A stretch of DNA of 41,772 nt from Chrysiogenes arsenatis DSM 11915 (GCF_000469585.1 NZ_AWNK01000013.1:1-41772), one strand, 5' to 3'. Shown: positions 27,207 to 37,172, numbered from the stretch's first letter. The notes: generated by a model from the letters alone, not told the origin. Program-made: numbers and translations.

Positions 27207-28643
27207 TTAATCCAGTGAAAAAATTCGCAGGAAATTACTCTCCCCGTGTTTATTAAACGGATACGAGCTGGTGATTACCACCGTATCGCCACTACGAACA
27301 ATTCCACGATACTCAGATAATGACCGAGCCTGCGTCGACAGTTCGTCAATCGTCGTCACAGGGTCAATCATAATTGGTTCTACGCCCCACAGCAGTGCCA
27401 TTTTACGGTGCAAATGACGGTGCGGCGTAAAAGCCAAAACGGGAATACGTGGGCGATAACTGGCGATCAACCGCGTCGTGTTGCCGCGCTGCTGCGTGTA
27501 GACCCATACCGACTTCACCGACAGCGTCCGCGCAATCGCGTTGATAGCCGCGCCAACCGCTTGTGGCCCAGCGTCAATCGATGCAGGAGCAAAGTCCGCT
27601 GGCATTTCGTGCCCCAGTCGCGTCGGTGTGCGTCCCTCAATTTCCAGCGCAATACTCGTCATCATTGCCACGGCTTCTATTGGGTAGGCACCGCGCGCCG
27701 TTTCGCCGCTAAGCATCACCGCATCGGAACCATCAAGGATGGCGTTCGCCACGTCCGAAGCCTCTGCCCGTGTTGGGCGCGGATTGTAGATCATCGACTC
27801 CAGCATTTGCGTCGCTGTGATGACCGGAATGGCGCGGGCATTGGCTGCACGAATCAGCTCTTTTTGCACCAGTGGTACTTTTTCTGGCGGTAGTTCCACC
27901 CCAAGGTCGCCACGCGCTACCATAATGCCGTCGGCAACCGCTAAAATGGCATCAATATGATCGAGCGCTTCGGGCTTTTCGATTTTGGCGATGATCGGAA
28001 TGCGCTTTCCTTTGGCAGCGATCATCGTTTTCAGCATTTCAATATCGCGCGCTGTCCGCACAAACGACAACGCGATATAATCGACTTCCATTTCCATACC
28101 GAAGAGCAAATCTTCGTAATCCTTTTCGGTGACCGCTGGCGCACTGACGTTGACGCCCGGTAGGTTGATCCCTTGTGAATTATTCAGCACGCCGCCATTA
28201 ACAACGCGCGTCAAAACATCCGTTTCGTTGGACTCGATAACCCGCAGCTCAATCAATCCGTCGCACAGCAGAATCCGATCACCCGAACGGACATCGTGCG
28301 GCAGCGGCGTATACGTGGTGCTGACTTCAGTATCGGTTCCTTCGATTGGGCGATTGGTGATGGTAAATTTCTGTCCGCTTTTGAGGGTCACGGGAGCGTT
28401 GTTGAGCAGTTTGCCGGTGCGGATTTTCGGCCCCTGCAAATCTTGCAGAATAGCGACCGCCATCCCCAACTCGTCCGCTGCCGCCCGAATGCGATTGACG
28501 ACTTCGCGGTGTTCTTCGTGCGAACCGTGCGAAAAATTCAGCCGTGCCACACTCATACCCGCGCGAATTAAATCACGAATCTGGTCATACGAACGGGTTG
28601 CCGGACCAATCGTAGCGACAATTTTAGTGCGCGCACGATCCAT
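27207..28643 (-). CDS. pyk: Pyruvate kinase
   Basis: Converts phosphoenolpyruvate and ADP to pyruvate and ATP in glycolysis. 478 residues, normal length. Signatures are TKIVATIGPATRS (start), RLNFSHG, ILQDLQGPKIRTG, the catalytic region IPIIAKIEKPEAL, MVARGDLGVELP, TATQMLESM, DGSDAVMLSGETARG, and a C-terminal domain ending FLRIFSLD. An open frame runs up to 28664, but ATG 28643 directly follows the stop of the STAS-like gene and begins at the normal point of the family. The two genes are thus coupled. Confidence 0.97.
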   Translation of the reverse strand: MDRARTKIVATIGPATRSYDQIRDLIRAGMSVARLNFSHGSHEEHREVVNRIRAAADELGMAVAILQDLQGPKIRTGKLLNNAPVTLKSGQKFTITNRPIEGTDTEVSTTYTPLPHDVRSGDRILLCDGLIELRVIESNETDVLTRVVNGGVLNNSQGINLPGVNVSAPAVTEKDYEDLLFGMEMEVDYIALSFVRTARDIEMLKTMIAAKGKRIPIIAKIEKPEALDHIDAILAVADGIMVARGDLGVELPPEKVPLVQKELIRAANARAIPVITATQMLESMIYNPRPTRAEASDVANAILDGSDAVMLSGETARGAYPIEAVAMMTSIALEIEGRTPTRLGHEMPADFAPASIDAGPQAVGAAINAIARTLSVKSVWVYTQQRGNTTRLIASYRPRIPVLAFTPHRHLHRKMALLWGVEPIMIDPVTTIDELSTQARSLSEYRGIVRSGDTVVITSSYPFNKHGESNFLRIFSLD

Positions 28644-28644
28644 A

Positions 28645-28935
28645 TTATCCAACCTTGGTGACATTCAAGACTGTCAACAGCTCCAACTCTTCCAGCATGC
28701 GGAACAAACGGGCATCGCGCACTTCCAAATGCAGCTTTATCTCTTTCAGGAAAATCAACTTAATCAAGTATCCGAGTACCGACGACGTAATGGTCGTGGA
28801 GTCGTGAATCAGGATCGTGACCACTTTATGGCTGGTAATCAGTGCATCGAATTGCCGCTTGAGTGAATCGTAATCTTCGATCGACTTAATCTCTCCGTAA
28901 ATCGTCACTCTGTTTTCGTTGGTCTCCAAGCGCAT
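28645..28935 (-). CDS. STAS-like small regulator
   Basis: 96 residues with the alternating strand/helix pattern of STAS (anti-sigma factor antagonist) domains: VTIYGEIKSIEDY, VVTILIHDSTTITSSVLGYLIKLI, and LHLEVRDARLFRMLEELELLTVLNV. The SSVLGYL segment sits where the phosphorylated Ser of SpoIIAA-type proteins lies. Shine-Dalgarno GGAGG precedes ATG 28935. It ends one base before pyk. No anti-sigma factor or phosphatase is nearby, so the partner is unknown. Confidence 0.7.
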   Translation of the reverse strand: MRLETNENRVTIYGEIKSIEDYDSLKRQFDALITSHKVVTILIHDSTTITSSVLGYLIKLIFLKEIKLHLEVRDARLFRMLEELELLTVLNVTKVG

Positions 28936-29443
28936 ACGTCCTCCATATGTTGATCGAAATAAGAAACATACTCCACACTGAACTAAGCAGAAAGCATACG
29001 GAATTCAGGAAATAGGCGCAAATTATTTCTGTATGGTTGAGAATTTCAAGGGGACAAAAATTGCGCACTCATGTGCTGTAATTATATGGCTAAAAAACCA
29101 TACGCATAGAGGGTCGTCGATCATTGGCTTACCATGCGGAAATAAAAAAATACTTGTAAGGAAACTTGCCGCTAGAAAATTAACCGCGCGGAAGATTCAT
29201 TCCGTCGTGATAAGCACAAAGAAAAGTTGTAGTTAAGTGGACTCATCGCAGTGTGAACCCCATTCGACGTGTCAAATGCAATGTAAAAAAAATAGTGTTT
29301 TGATGAAAAATTCACGTGACGCATATCGGCGTTTTATAATACACGACCCAAGTGTGAAATTTTTGCATTACATTCCCTCCGGTGTGCGCACTTTACGCAC
29401 CTCACCGTGGTGTGTTTGCAGAAACAGTTGAGAAGGAGGATCC
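28936..29443. promoter_or_regulatory. Divergent intergenic region between the STAS-pyk genes and the electron-transfer locus
   Basis: 508 bases without a convincing gene and AT-rich compared with its flanks. A good -10 hexamer TATAAT lies at 29335-29340 on the plus strand, about 100 bases before the barrel gene, but the matching -35 is poor, which would suit an activator-dependent promoter. TTGATGAAAAATTCA just upstream of it (from about 29299) is only a half-match to an FNR box. GGTGTGCG and CGCACC near 29380-29402 can form a short stem in the leader. No tRNA or small RNA was recognised. Confidence 0.4.
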
Positions 29444-30670
29444 ATGACATTCCGGCAACGCATGCTGCCCTGTACTCTGGCCGCCGCTCTAATGGCCTCC
29501 ACTGCATCGGGAGCCAGCATTCATGGGCACCTGAGCAGTGTCGTAGAATACTATGACGAGCCTGATAATAAGACCGCTCTCCCCGTCTACCAGTATTTAT
29601 TACTTCATGCCAACGATATTGCAGACAAAGGTTTCACCTTCCGTTTCTATGGCCGCGCCGCTACTGACCTGCACGATAACGATGAAGTGGGCAGTCACCT
29701 CTACTATGCCTATCTTGAAAAGCGTAACATGGCCGATAAAGTAGACTTCAAACTTGGCCGCCACTTTGTAGCCAGCACCGCTGGCGCTGCTATGATGGAT
29801 GGGCTCTCTGTCGATGTTCGCAACCTTGGTCCAGTCAGCATTGGTTTTTTTGGCGGTGGAGACGTCAAGTACTACGAAGATTATAAAGCTGGCGATATGA
29901 TAGCTGGGGCGAAAATTTCTACCGATGTGTGGAGTGACAGGCTTCATCTCGGCTTGTCGACTGTTCGTAAGTACGAAGAGAGCGAACTGAGCCATGAACT
30001 CTACGGCTTTAATGCTTACCTGAACTTTGACGATAAAGCCGAACTCTATACCGAAACGCAGTACGACTACCTCAGCGACACCATCAGCTACTTCCTTGCT
30101 GGAGCCAACTATCACGCTGCAGAAAAATGGACGCTGCGTGGCGAGTACCTCTACTCCCTTCCTGTTTTTTCCTCTAAGTCGCTCTATTCAGTATTTGCCG
30201 TTTCTGAATACAAAGAAATCATGACCAAAGCCACTTACCGCATTAACCTCGGCCTGAGCGCATTTGCCAAGTACACACATGAAATGTACGAGGATTTTTC
30301 GAATGCGAATGTTTACGAAGCTGGGCTGGAGCAAGTTCGTCTGAATAAGTTTTCTGGCTATTTTGCCGGTGTATGGCGCTCCCAAGATGAAGGACAAGAC
30401 TTGAAAGGGGTGCGTGGCCGTGCGGCATGGCTCTTTACCCCAACCTTTCAGGCGGGAGTTGGTGCGAGCGTTGACGTTATGGAACGCTGGCTGGAAATTT
30501 ATGAAGGGAGCGCGTACGGCGTGGATGAAACCACTTCGCACCGCATTTGGGTAGACAGCACGCTTTACCTTGGAAAGCGCGTAACGATGGAATTTAAGAT
30601 AGAGCAGGCTAAAAGCGCCCTGTGGGATAAGTTCCACCTTGGCCGCGTACGCTTGAACTACTACTTCTAA
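29444..30670 (+). CDS. Outer-membrane beta-barrel of a porin-cytochrome conduit
   Basis: 408 residues: signal peptide ending near TASGA, then amphipathic strands rich in Tyr and Phe throughout, finishing GRVRLNYYF with the terminal Phe required for barrel insertion. No haem motifs. Repeated FRFYGRA-, KLGRHFV-, LYTETQYDYL- and RGEYLYS-like strands are typical of multi-strand porins. Its place directly before two decahaem genes (15-base gaps) matches porin-cytochrome complexes, in which a barrel lets a periplasmic and a surface cytochrome touch through the outer membrane. It is not clearly MtrB or a known Geobacter barrel by eye. Shine-Dalgarno AAGGAGG. Confidence 0.8.
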   Translation: MTFRQRMLPCTLAAALMASTASGASIHGHLSSVVEYYDEPDNKTALPVYQYLLLHANDIADKGFTFRFYGRAATDLHDNDEVGSHLYYAYLEKRNMADKVDFKLGRHFVASTAGAAMMDGLSVDVRNLGPVSIGFFGGGDVKYYEDYKAGDMIAGAKISTDVWSDRLHLGLSTVRKYEESELSHELYGFNAYLNFDDKAELYTETQYDYLSDTISYFLAGANYHAAEKWTLRGEYLYSLPVFSSKSLYSVFAVSEYKEIMTKATYRINLGLSAFAKYTHEMYEDFSNANVYEAGLEQVRLNKFSGYFAGVWRSQDEGQDLKGVRGRAAWLFTPTFQAGVGASVDVMERWLEIYEGSAYGVDETTSHRIWVDSTLYLGKRVTMEFKIEQAKSALWDKFHLGRVRLNYYF

Positions 30671-30685
30671 GCAAAAGGAAGCGAC

Positions 30686-31555
30686 ATGAACCGATTTACC
30701 TTTGCCATATTTCTCTTATTTGGTTGCCTTCTCATGGGGGCGATAACCTATTCCATCGCGCAAACAGCGGTGGTTACCTATAACCACGACCGCCATGTCA
30801 ACTACATGGGTGGCATGGAATGCACCACGTGCCACGGCACAACGCTGGAAATTCTTTCACCGCCGCGCAGTGCGTGTGTGCAGTGTCATGGCAATGCCTT
30901 CAATGAAACCGTCATTATCCCTGCGCTGAAAACCCACGGCCCCGCTTAGGCGCTGACACACGGCGCACATGCCAAAAGTAAGCGGAACGACTGTATGCAG
31001 TGCCACGACCAGCCGCGTACGCGCAACATTCCCGACTGCCTGAGTTGCCATATAGCCGACAAAGCTGACGAAATGGGGAAACTTGGCAATAACTTCAGCA
31101 ACATCCATACCTCGGAATTCAGCATTACTCACCCCATAGCAGCGCGTACCAATCCGAACCTCTGTGCCAACTGTCACCGTGAAAACAGATTCTGCACCGA
31201 CTGTCACGACAAATTCCGCCGTAACGACCTTGGGATGGAGTCGCACCGCCGTAACTTCAGTGCGCTCCAGACTGGGCCATTGGCACAAAGTCACGATCAA
31301 TTCACTGAGGCTGATTGCAAGACCTGCCATGTGAATTCCATTATCCCGACTCACGAATGGTCAACTGCGCACGCGCGCGAAGCACGCAAGAACTTAGCGA
31401 CGTGCCAGGCTTGCCATCCGAGCGGAGACACCTGTGTGAAATGCCACAGCGCACGGAGCGGACTTGGCATTAGCCCACATCCGAAAAACTGGAATAAAAT
31501 TAAAGGTCGCCTCGAAAGAGCCAGCGGTGGCGCAACCTGTAGTCGCTGCCACTAA
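30686..31555 (+). CDS. Periplasmic-type decahaem cytochrome c, interrupted by an in-frame TAG
   Basis: A single frame of 290 codons with TAG at codon 88 (30947-30949). The N-terminus is a signal peptide or anchor (FAIFLLFGCLLMGAITYSIA). Ten CXXCH motifs are seen: two before the TAG (CTTCH, CVQCH) and eight after (CMQCH, CLSCH, CANCH, CTDCH, CKTCH, CQACH, CVKCH, CSRCH), the last being the C-terminus. The context THGPA-TAG-ALTHG fits the common THGPxW pattern of related cytochromes, so TGG (Trp) is expected. The downstream part has no start signal or signal peptide, so it cannot be a separate functional cytochrome. A likely periplasmic electron carrier inside the barrel. Readthrough, mutation or base error are all possible. 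Confidence 0.75.
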
Positions 31556-31569
31556 AACCTGAAGGAGTA

Positions 31570-34122
31570 ATGAAGAATATGAAACGGAAAACTCTGTTAC
31601 AGAGCACCATGGTTGGTGTTTTAAGCGCACTCCTACTGAGCGGTTGTGGTGGTGGAGGCAAGGGGAGCGGTGGAACTGCACCAGTTGGTCCCATCAGGAC
31701 ACCTGCTGGAGTAGTGATATCAGTTGATAATGCTACTGCAACACTTGATACGAACGATGAATTTATGCAGACATTTATGGATGCTGCCGATCCGCAGCCT
31801 GGTATTGCGACAACCATTACCTTGCAGAGTAACCCTGTGGCGGCCAGCGTTGCGGCTGTGTCGACCACAAACCCTTTTGCTGATATTGCCGCAAACGAAA
31901 TCAGCTTTACCCTCGCACGGTTGGTAACGCACGCTGATGGAACAAAGCAATAGCGCAGTTATGTGAGCCGCACCGAAACTGCTGATACGAATGATTTTCC
32001 CAATGGCCTAAGCAGTGCACTGCAAGCAACGGCTGTTGCAGGTACAGCGGGGGCGCTGAGTGTTGAAAACAAAGGTGGTAATGCGGTTGCCATCAAATTC
32101 CAATTCCCCAAAACACTGAGTGAATATGACAACGTTGCATTTGATAAATATGCTGTTCATCGTATAGGCATTCAGATTAACACCAATGCTACCAAGGGGA
32201 GAACAAATGCGATCAATATCGCGTATGACTTTGTTCCTGCCGATCTCAGCACTCCAGCAGACAGTGCACGGCGCGAAGTAGCCAAAACTGCAACGTGCCT
32301 TGAGTGCCATGAAAAAGGGAGCTTCCGCATTCACGGTGGTAACCGCGTAGATGTGGCGTATTGCGTGACGTGTCACAACCCCTATACCACCGACGCCCAA
32401 AGCGGCAACAGCCTTGATATGACGCAGATGATTCACAAAATTCACATGGGGCATAAACTGCCGAGCCTCGTGGAGGACAGTAAAGAATATGCCATTTACG
32501 GCTACAATATGAGTAAGCACACCTACGCCACATTCGATTCACCTGAATGGGGAGGCGTGAAGTATGCCGGAGCTGAACCTGCTGGTGTCGTGTATCCGGC
32601 GTGGCCATATGGACATGGAACGGCACAGCCTATGAATTGTGCCAAGTGCCACCGTGGCGACACTGTCGAAGCTAACGACACGGGTGTTACTGCTGCGGGT
32701 AATAACTGGAAAACCAATCCCAGTTATCGCGCCTGCTTTAGCTGTCATGATGGGGAGTCAAGTCAGCAAAAGCCATTTGTCGCTGGTAGCACAACATTTC
32801 TCCATGGAAACTTTACTGAAGGCACTGCTGGTGGTGCCTGCATTGGTTGTCACAATGCGACAACAACCGATGTAAAGCTCAACATCACTACCGCTCACGC
32901 AACCCTTGGGAAAACACCACTGAACCCTACGCAAGGCTATAAAACCTCTGCTGGAGTGCAGCGCGACTTGTACTCGTTCGAGTATCGTATCCACGGCGTA
33001 ACCACAGAATCAAATGACTCTGTACCCAAAATCCATTTTAGTATTCTCATCAACCGTGGCGATACAACCGACACGATGGACTTATTTGCCAATAATGCTG
33101 AACTAACTGGCGGCCCCACGTTCTTGGTAGCGTATGCCCAGCCAGATGCGTTAGCAACAACACCGGCTGATTGGAATCAGCAGGGCAAAAGACAGGGGCA
33201 ACCGCAAACGGTAGCGCTCAGTAGTCTTGTGGCTGGTGCTGCTGGTGACACGCTCGAGCGTCAGGCAGATGGCACCTATATCGCAACCCTGAACTCCGCT
33301 CCGTTCCCCGCTGGCGCGACCATGAAAGCGATTGCCCTGCAAGGGTATTTCCAGCAGACAGTAGGCAGCGAGTCTGTCCGACTCGCTACCCGTTCCGTGG
33401 TGCATTTTGTTGACGGAATCACCGAGCGCCGCCGCGTTGTGGACGAAACCAAGTGTTTGAGCTGTCACGACACGATCGCTTTTCACGGCGGTAACCGTGT
33501 GGATAACCCGCAAGTATGTGTGATTTGCCACAACCCAGCACTCACCAGCAGCGGACACACTTTGCCGTTACTGGCAACCGATTCGTCGGATCGTGTGGGT
33601 ATGTTCCGCACTGCCAGTGACCGCTTGCGTGCTGAAACCAGCAATAACTTCAAAGAGCTCATCCACGGTATTCACGCCGGAAATCTGCTTGGAGTCCGCA
33701 ACCAGAACAACAACCCAACGCCATACGATTTCAACCACAACTTATTTGGAAATAGTGGGGTGGCGCAAATATTTGGCACCGATTGTACCAAGTGCCATAT
33801 CACGGAAACGTACTACCCACGCGAAGGTCAGGGAGTATTGGCCACTGTCAATAACGTCCGTGCCGACACTACGGACGAAGACAGCTCCGACTCCTTGCGT
33901 GCCGCAATGGCAAGCATTACGAACAGTGCCGACCGTATGACGACCGCTTATGGTGCCAGTTGTGCTACCTGCCACATTTCCAGTGCAGCAAAAACGCATA
34001 TGCAGCAGTATGGAGCACAATTTGCTGTACGGCGCGATGCGCTGAACCCCGCACTGGAGTCGTGTGCTCGTTGCCACGGCAAAGACGAGTATATGGATGT
34101 GCGCAGCGCACACCGCTTTTAG
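31570..34122 (+). CDS. OmcA/MtrC-family decahaem outer-membrane lipoprotein cytochrome, interrupted by an in-frame TAG
   Basis: One frame of 851 codons with TAG at codon 128 (31951-31953). Lipobox LLLSGC, then a GGGG linker. The order is an Ig-like N-terminal domain, five CXXCH (CLECH, CVTCH, CAKCH, CFSCH, CIGCH), a second beta domain, then five more (CLSCH, CVICH, CTKCH, CATCH, CARCH). HGGNRVD motifs and the MIHKIHMG segment are family hallmarks. The break reads GTKQ-TAG-RSYVSRTET; family members have Trp before SY(I/V)xR, so TGG is expected. All ten haems lie after the TAG, so termination would give no cytochrome. Start ATG 31570, or 31579 with better spacing. Probable terminal reductase facing outside the cell. 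Confidence 0.8.
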
Positions 34123-34334
34123 GCGGAAATTTCAGTAACAACGGGGTCTGCTTCCGGCAGATCCCGCTGATATACCTTGTAATTACCCTCATCAGGTATG
34201 GAGGTGCAACAGACCAGAGAGTATTGCTTGGGGTTTATGATGAGGCACTCGTGTGTGTTCATCATCGAGGAAGAGAAGGTATTTTAGTAACCACTCTGCC
34301 CTGTTTCAGGGAGAGTAAGAACCAAGGAGGATTC
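34123..34334. other. Spacer between the second and third decahaem genes, with two stem-loops
   Basis: GGGGTCTGC-TTCCG-GCAGATCCC (about 34143-34165) forms a stem with one G-T pair right after the cytochrome stop, without a T-run. A second possible stem uses ATGATGA and TCATCAT around 34239-34267. The first may stabilise or partly terminate the upstream transcript. A long open frame passes through from 33960 but is just the third cytochrome frame running upstream. Confidence 0.4.
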
Positions 34335-37067
34335 ATGAGGACGAAACACAAGAACGCCGTCACCGCCTGCAAAGGAGCGCTTGCCGCTCTTGGAGCAGCA
34401 GCTCTGTTAGTAGGGTCGGCTCAAGCAGCAACGCAGTCAATTACTCTGAACAACGGTTGGACGCTTGCAGGGTCAGCATTGAGCAATGTAAATGTTGCGT
34501 CAACGTTTACCGATGTAAAAACTGTTTGGAAATGGGAAAATGGTCAGTGGAAGGCATTTTCACCACAGACGACAGTTCAGTCGCAGCTAACGGCTGCTGG
34601 CATTGGCGGGTTAACTACCCTGAATGCCGGTGATGGTTTTTGGGTAAATGCGGCATTGAGCAGCAGCACCACGAAAACACTTACTGGAGATACCGTAGAG
34701 TCACCGAACCTTTCAGTCAAGGCTGGCTGGAACCTCGTTTCTCCTATCACAAGTGAGTCAACCACGTTAAGTAGCAAATTTAGCGATGCGAATAGCTTTG
34801 CTTCTGCTTGGACGTGGAAAGGGACGTTCTGGGAAGCCTACTCACCAGACGCGAACATGCAGGCACGGATGAAAGCGGCGCTGATTCCGGTTGCCAGCAG
34901 TGTTGCTCAGGGGCAAGGATTTTGGGTAAATGCGAAGACCGCTAAAGGGGTTGCGTTTGACGGCACAACAACTCCGCCAAGTCTCCCCGTGTTTATCTCT
35001 GGCGTGACCATGAACGCAGAGAATAAATTAGTCGCTACCTTCCAAGTTATGGATCCGATATACCTTTCTGCCAATGGCAGCTTAGCGTTTGGCATGCTGC
35101 GTTTGGCTCGGGTTGGGGCTGATGACAATATGACAGTGCTTGGTAATGCTTCTAATACTATCACCCCTAAGGGTAATGGTCTTTATGAGGTAGTAGTCAA
35201 TTCACCTGTGATTGTAGAAACTGCCGAAGGATTGGTACATCGCCTTGCGTTCCGCGTCAATGCTGATAGCGCTCTAGGACGTGAAGGGATTGATGGCTGG
35301 TATGATGTCGTTCCCGCTACTGGCGTAGCAACTCCAAGCCGCAACGTGGCTGAAACAGCAAGCTGCTATCAGTGCCACTCCAGATCAACCGGTGGCATTT
35401 ATCACTCAAACCGCTTCTCGGTTGAAACTTGTGTAACGTGTCACTCTGAGCCGGCAAGAAGGAATAACAGTGCTGCTATAAGTGCCTATGGCAGCTTTAA
35501 TGTGGTAAACAGTACTGCTGCGGGTCAAAACCGCACTCTTACGGAAATTGCTCACGCATTCCACAAAGATCTTGCTGGGCATAAAGTTGAAAGAGTACGT
35601 GAGTGTACGTCGTGCCACAGCTCAACTGGCGGCAGTGCGGACAACTGGAAAACGAAGCCAAGCTTCTTTGCCTGCTTCTCGTGTCACGACGTGAGTGCTA
35701 AGTTTGCTGATGGTCAGCAGCTTGCTACTTCGCACCGTCCAAGCGCAGGAGTTTCTGGTTGTGTAACATGTCACACTGGCACCACTATGCCTGATGTTGA
35801 GATTAGTAAAGTCCACCTTCCTGGCGCCAGAGGCGACGTAAGTGCTCTGCCAAATTACACGTACACCATTCACAGTGTAACTGACAGTACTGACGGCAGT
35901 GCACTGGTGAAATTCAGTGTCAAGAACAGCCTGACGCAGGCTCCTCTTGACGTAAGAACTACCAAACCTAATACCAGCTTGCAAGTGTACCTCGTGAGCA
36001 GCTTACCTGACACTGCCGCTGGTGTAACCCAGCCACGTGACTGGAACAATGCTCACCGTCCGAATGCACAGCCAAACGTTAACCTTACGATTGATAACGC
36101 TACAGATAGCCCTGATAGACTGACTTTTGACTCCGCGGATGGTACTTTCACAGCAATATTCCCAGCGGGTTCCTACCCTGCTGACGCCTACATGAAGGGT
36201 GCTTTCCTTCAGGGCTATGTTGGTAGTGTTGCGACTGTGGGTGGCGTGAGCTACATTCCAGCTCTTTCACAAGAGCGCCCGATTTCTGCCGTTGGCTTTG
36301 TTGGCACCGGCAATAGTGCGATCACGCATCCGCAAATTGCTACAGCGGCTAAGTGTCAAGCGTGCCACGCTGACTTTGGTATGCACGGTTCTGGATCGCG
36401 TATCAGTAACCCGAATATGTGTATTGGTTGCCACAACCCGAACCTGACCAGCAGTGGTAACACATTAAAGAGCGGTACTGCAGCGGCGGTTGCTATCGTG
36501 AATGGCAACAACCAAGCTCGCCTTCAGGCTGAAACCAGTAACAACCTGAAAGAACTGGCTCACGGTATTCACTCTGGGTACTTCACTGGGGAGAAGAAAT
36601 TCATCCGTGGTGGCAACGTAACCACTGGCGCAAGCAGCGGACAGAGCAACGAGTTTGAATTTGCTATGGATGTTGTTGACCTTGTCATCGGTTCCGACTG
36701 TACCAAGTGTCATGCTGGAACTTCTTACTATCCACGCGCTACCGGTGCATTGCCAACGACTTCTAAGATTCGTAGCACTGACTCTACCGAAGCGGAACTC
36801 CTCGCTATGGACACGTCAGATCTTGCCGATGCAATGATTGCGGCGCGTAACACTGTAGGGGCAAATCCACAGGATTACGTTATCGGTCACATGGCAGCAA
36901 GCTGTAACCAGTGTCACTCTGATGCTACAGCTATTGCACACATGAACCAACATGGTGGGCAGATTGAAGTTCGCCGTAATACTTACAATCCAGCAGCTCA
37001 GGCTTGCCTCCTGTGTCACGGTGCAGGCAAAGTTGCTGACATTAAAGCGGTTCACAAACTGCCGTAA
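34335..37067 (+). CDS. Third decahaem cytochrome c with two N-terminal GW-type repeats
   Basis: 910 residues from ATG 34335, with AAGGAGG four bases before it. The signal peptide is cleaved after AQA, with no lipobox, unlike the preceding cytochrome. Two repeats of about 75 residues follow (NNGWTLAGSALS ending GDGFWVNA, and KAGWNLVSPITS ending GQGFWVNAK). Then a beta domain and ten CXXCH motifs: CYQCH, CVTCH, CTSCH, CFSCH, CVTCH, CQACH, CIGCH, CTKCH, CNQCH, CLLCH. The haem part resembles OmcA/MtrC in the order and the NLKELAHGIHSG motif. No internal stop. It may be a secreted or surface-attached cytochrome, with the repeats acting in binding. Confidence 0.85.
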   Translation: MRTKHKNAVTACKGALAALGAAALLVGSAQAATQSITLNNGWTLAGSALSNVNVASTFTDVKTVWKWENGQWKAFSPQTTVQSQLTAAGIGGLTTLNAGDGFWVNAALSSSTTKTLTGDTVESPNLSVKAGWNLVSPITSESTTLSSKFSDANSFASAWTWKGTFWEAYSPDANMQARMKAALIPVASSVAQGQGFWVNAKTAKGVAFDGTTTPPSLPVFISGVTMNAENKLVATFQVMDPIYLSANGSLAFGMLRLARVGADDNMTVLGNASNTITPKGNGLYEVVVNSPVIVETAEGLVHRLAFRVNADSALGREGIDGWYDVVPATGVATPSRNVAETASCYQCHSRSTGGIYHSNRFSVETCVTCHSEPARRNNSAAISAYGSFNVVNSTAAGQNRTLTEIAHAFHKDLAGHKVERVRECTSCHSSTGGSADNWKTKPSFFACFSCHDVSAKFADGQQLATSHRPSAGVSGCVTCHTGTTMPDVEISKVHLPGARGDVSALPNYTYTIHSVTDSTDGSALVKFSVKNSLTQAPLDVRTTKPNTSLQVYLVSSLPDTAAGVTQPRDWNNAHRPNAQPNVNLTIDNATDSPDRLTFDSADGTFTAIFPAGSYPADAYMKGAFLQGYVGSVATVGGVSYIPALSQERPISAVGFVGTGNSAITHPQIATAAKCQACHADFGMHGSGSRISNPNMCIGCHNPNLTSSGNTLKSGTAAAVAIVNGNNQARLQAETSNNLKELAHGIHSGYFTGEKKFIRGGNVTTGASSGQSNEFEFAMDVVDLVIGSDCTKCHAGTSYYPRATGALPTTSKIRSTDSTEAELLAMDTSDLADAMIAARNTVGANPQDYVIGHMAASCNQCHSDATAIAHMNQHGGQIEVRRNTYNPAAQACLLCHGAGKVADIKAVHKLP

Positions 37068-37114
37068 TAGTCAGAAAAGACCCCTGCTTTAGATTACTTG
37101 CGGTTCACATTCTT

Positions 37115-37147
37115 CCTCCCGAGGTTTTCCTCTTACCCTCGGGAGGG
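37115..37147 (+). terminator. Stem-loop after the third decahaem gene
   Basis: CCTCCCGAGG (37115-37124) and CCTCGGGAGG (37138-37147) are perfect 10-base arms around a 13-base loop. The following T-run is weak (TTCTCTTTCT), so it may act as a partial terminator or mRNA 3' end protector. Confidence 0.6.
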
Positions 37148-37172
37148 GGTTCTCTTTCTACAGAACCTAATC

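Noticed and set aside
29237-29431. Small gene upstream of the barrel
   Set aside because: No ribosome binding site and a low-complexity translation; it overlaps the probable promoter region.
30995-31555. Separate eight-haem cytochrome gene starting after the amber codon
   Set aside because: It has no ribosome binding site or signal peptide, and it is in the same frame as the upstream part, so it is the continuation of one gene.
33960-34334. N-terminal extension of the third decahaem cytochrome
   Set aside because: The extension overlaps the preceding cytochrome in another frame; ATG 34335 has AAGGAGG and a proper signal peptide.
19443-37067. Genome-wide reassignment of UAG
   Set aside because: TAG ends several genes at their natural C-termini (lipoproteins at 4860 and 19443, the cytochrome at 34120), so only local readthrough or error is considered.
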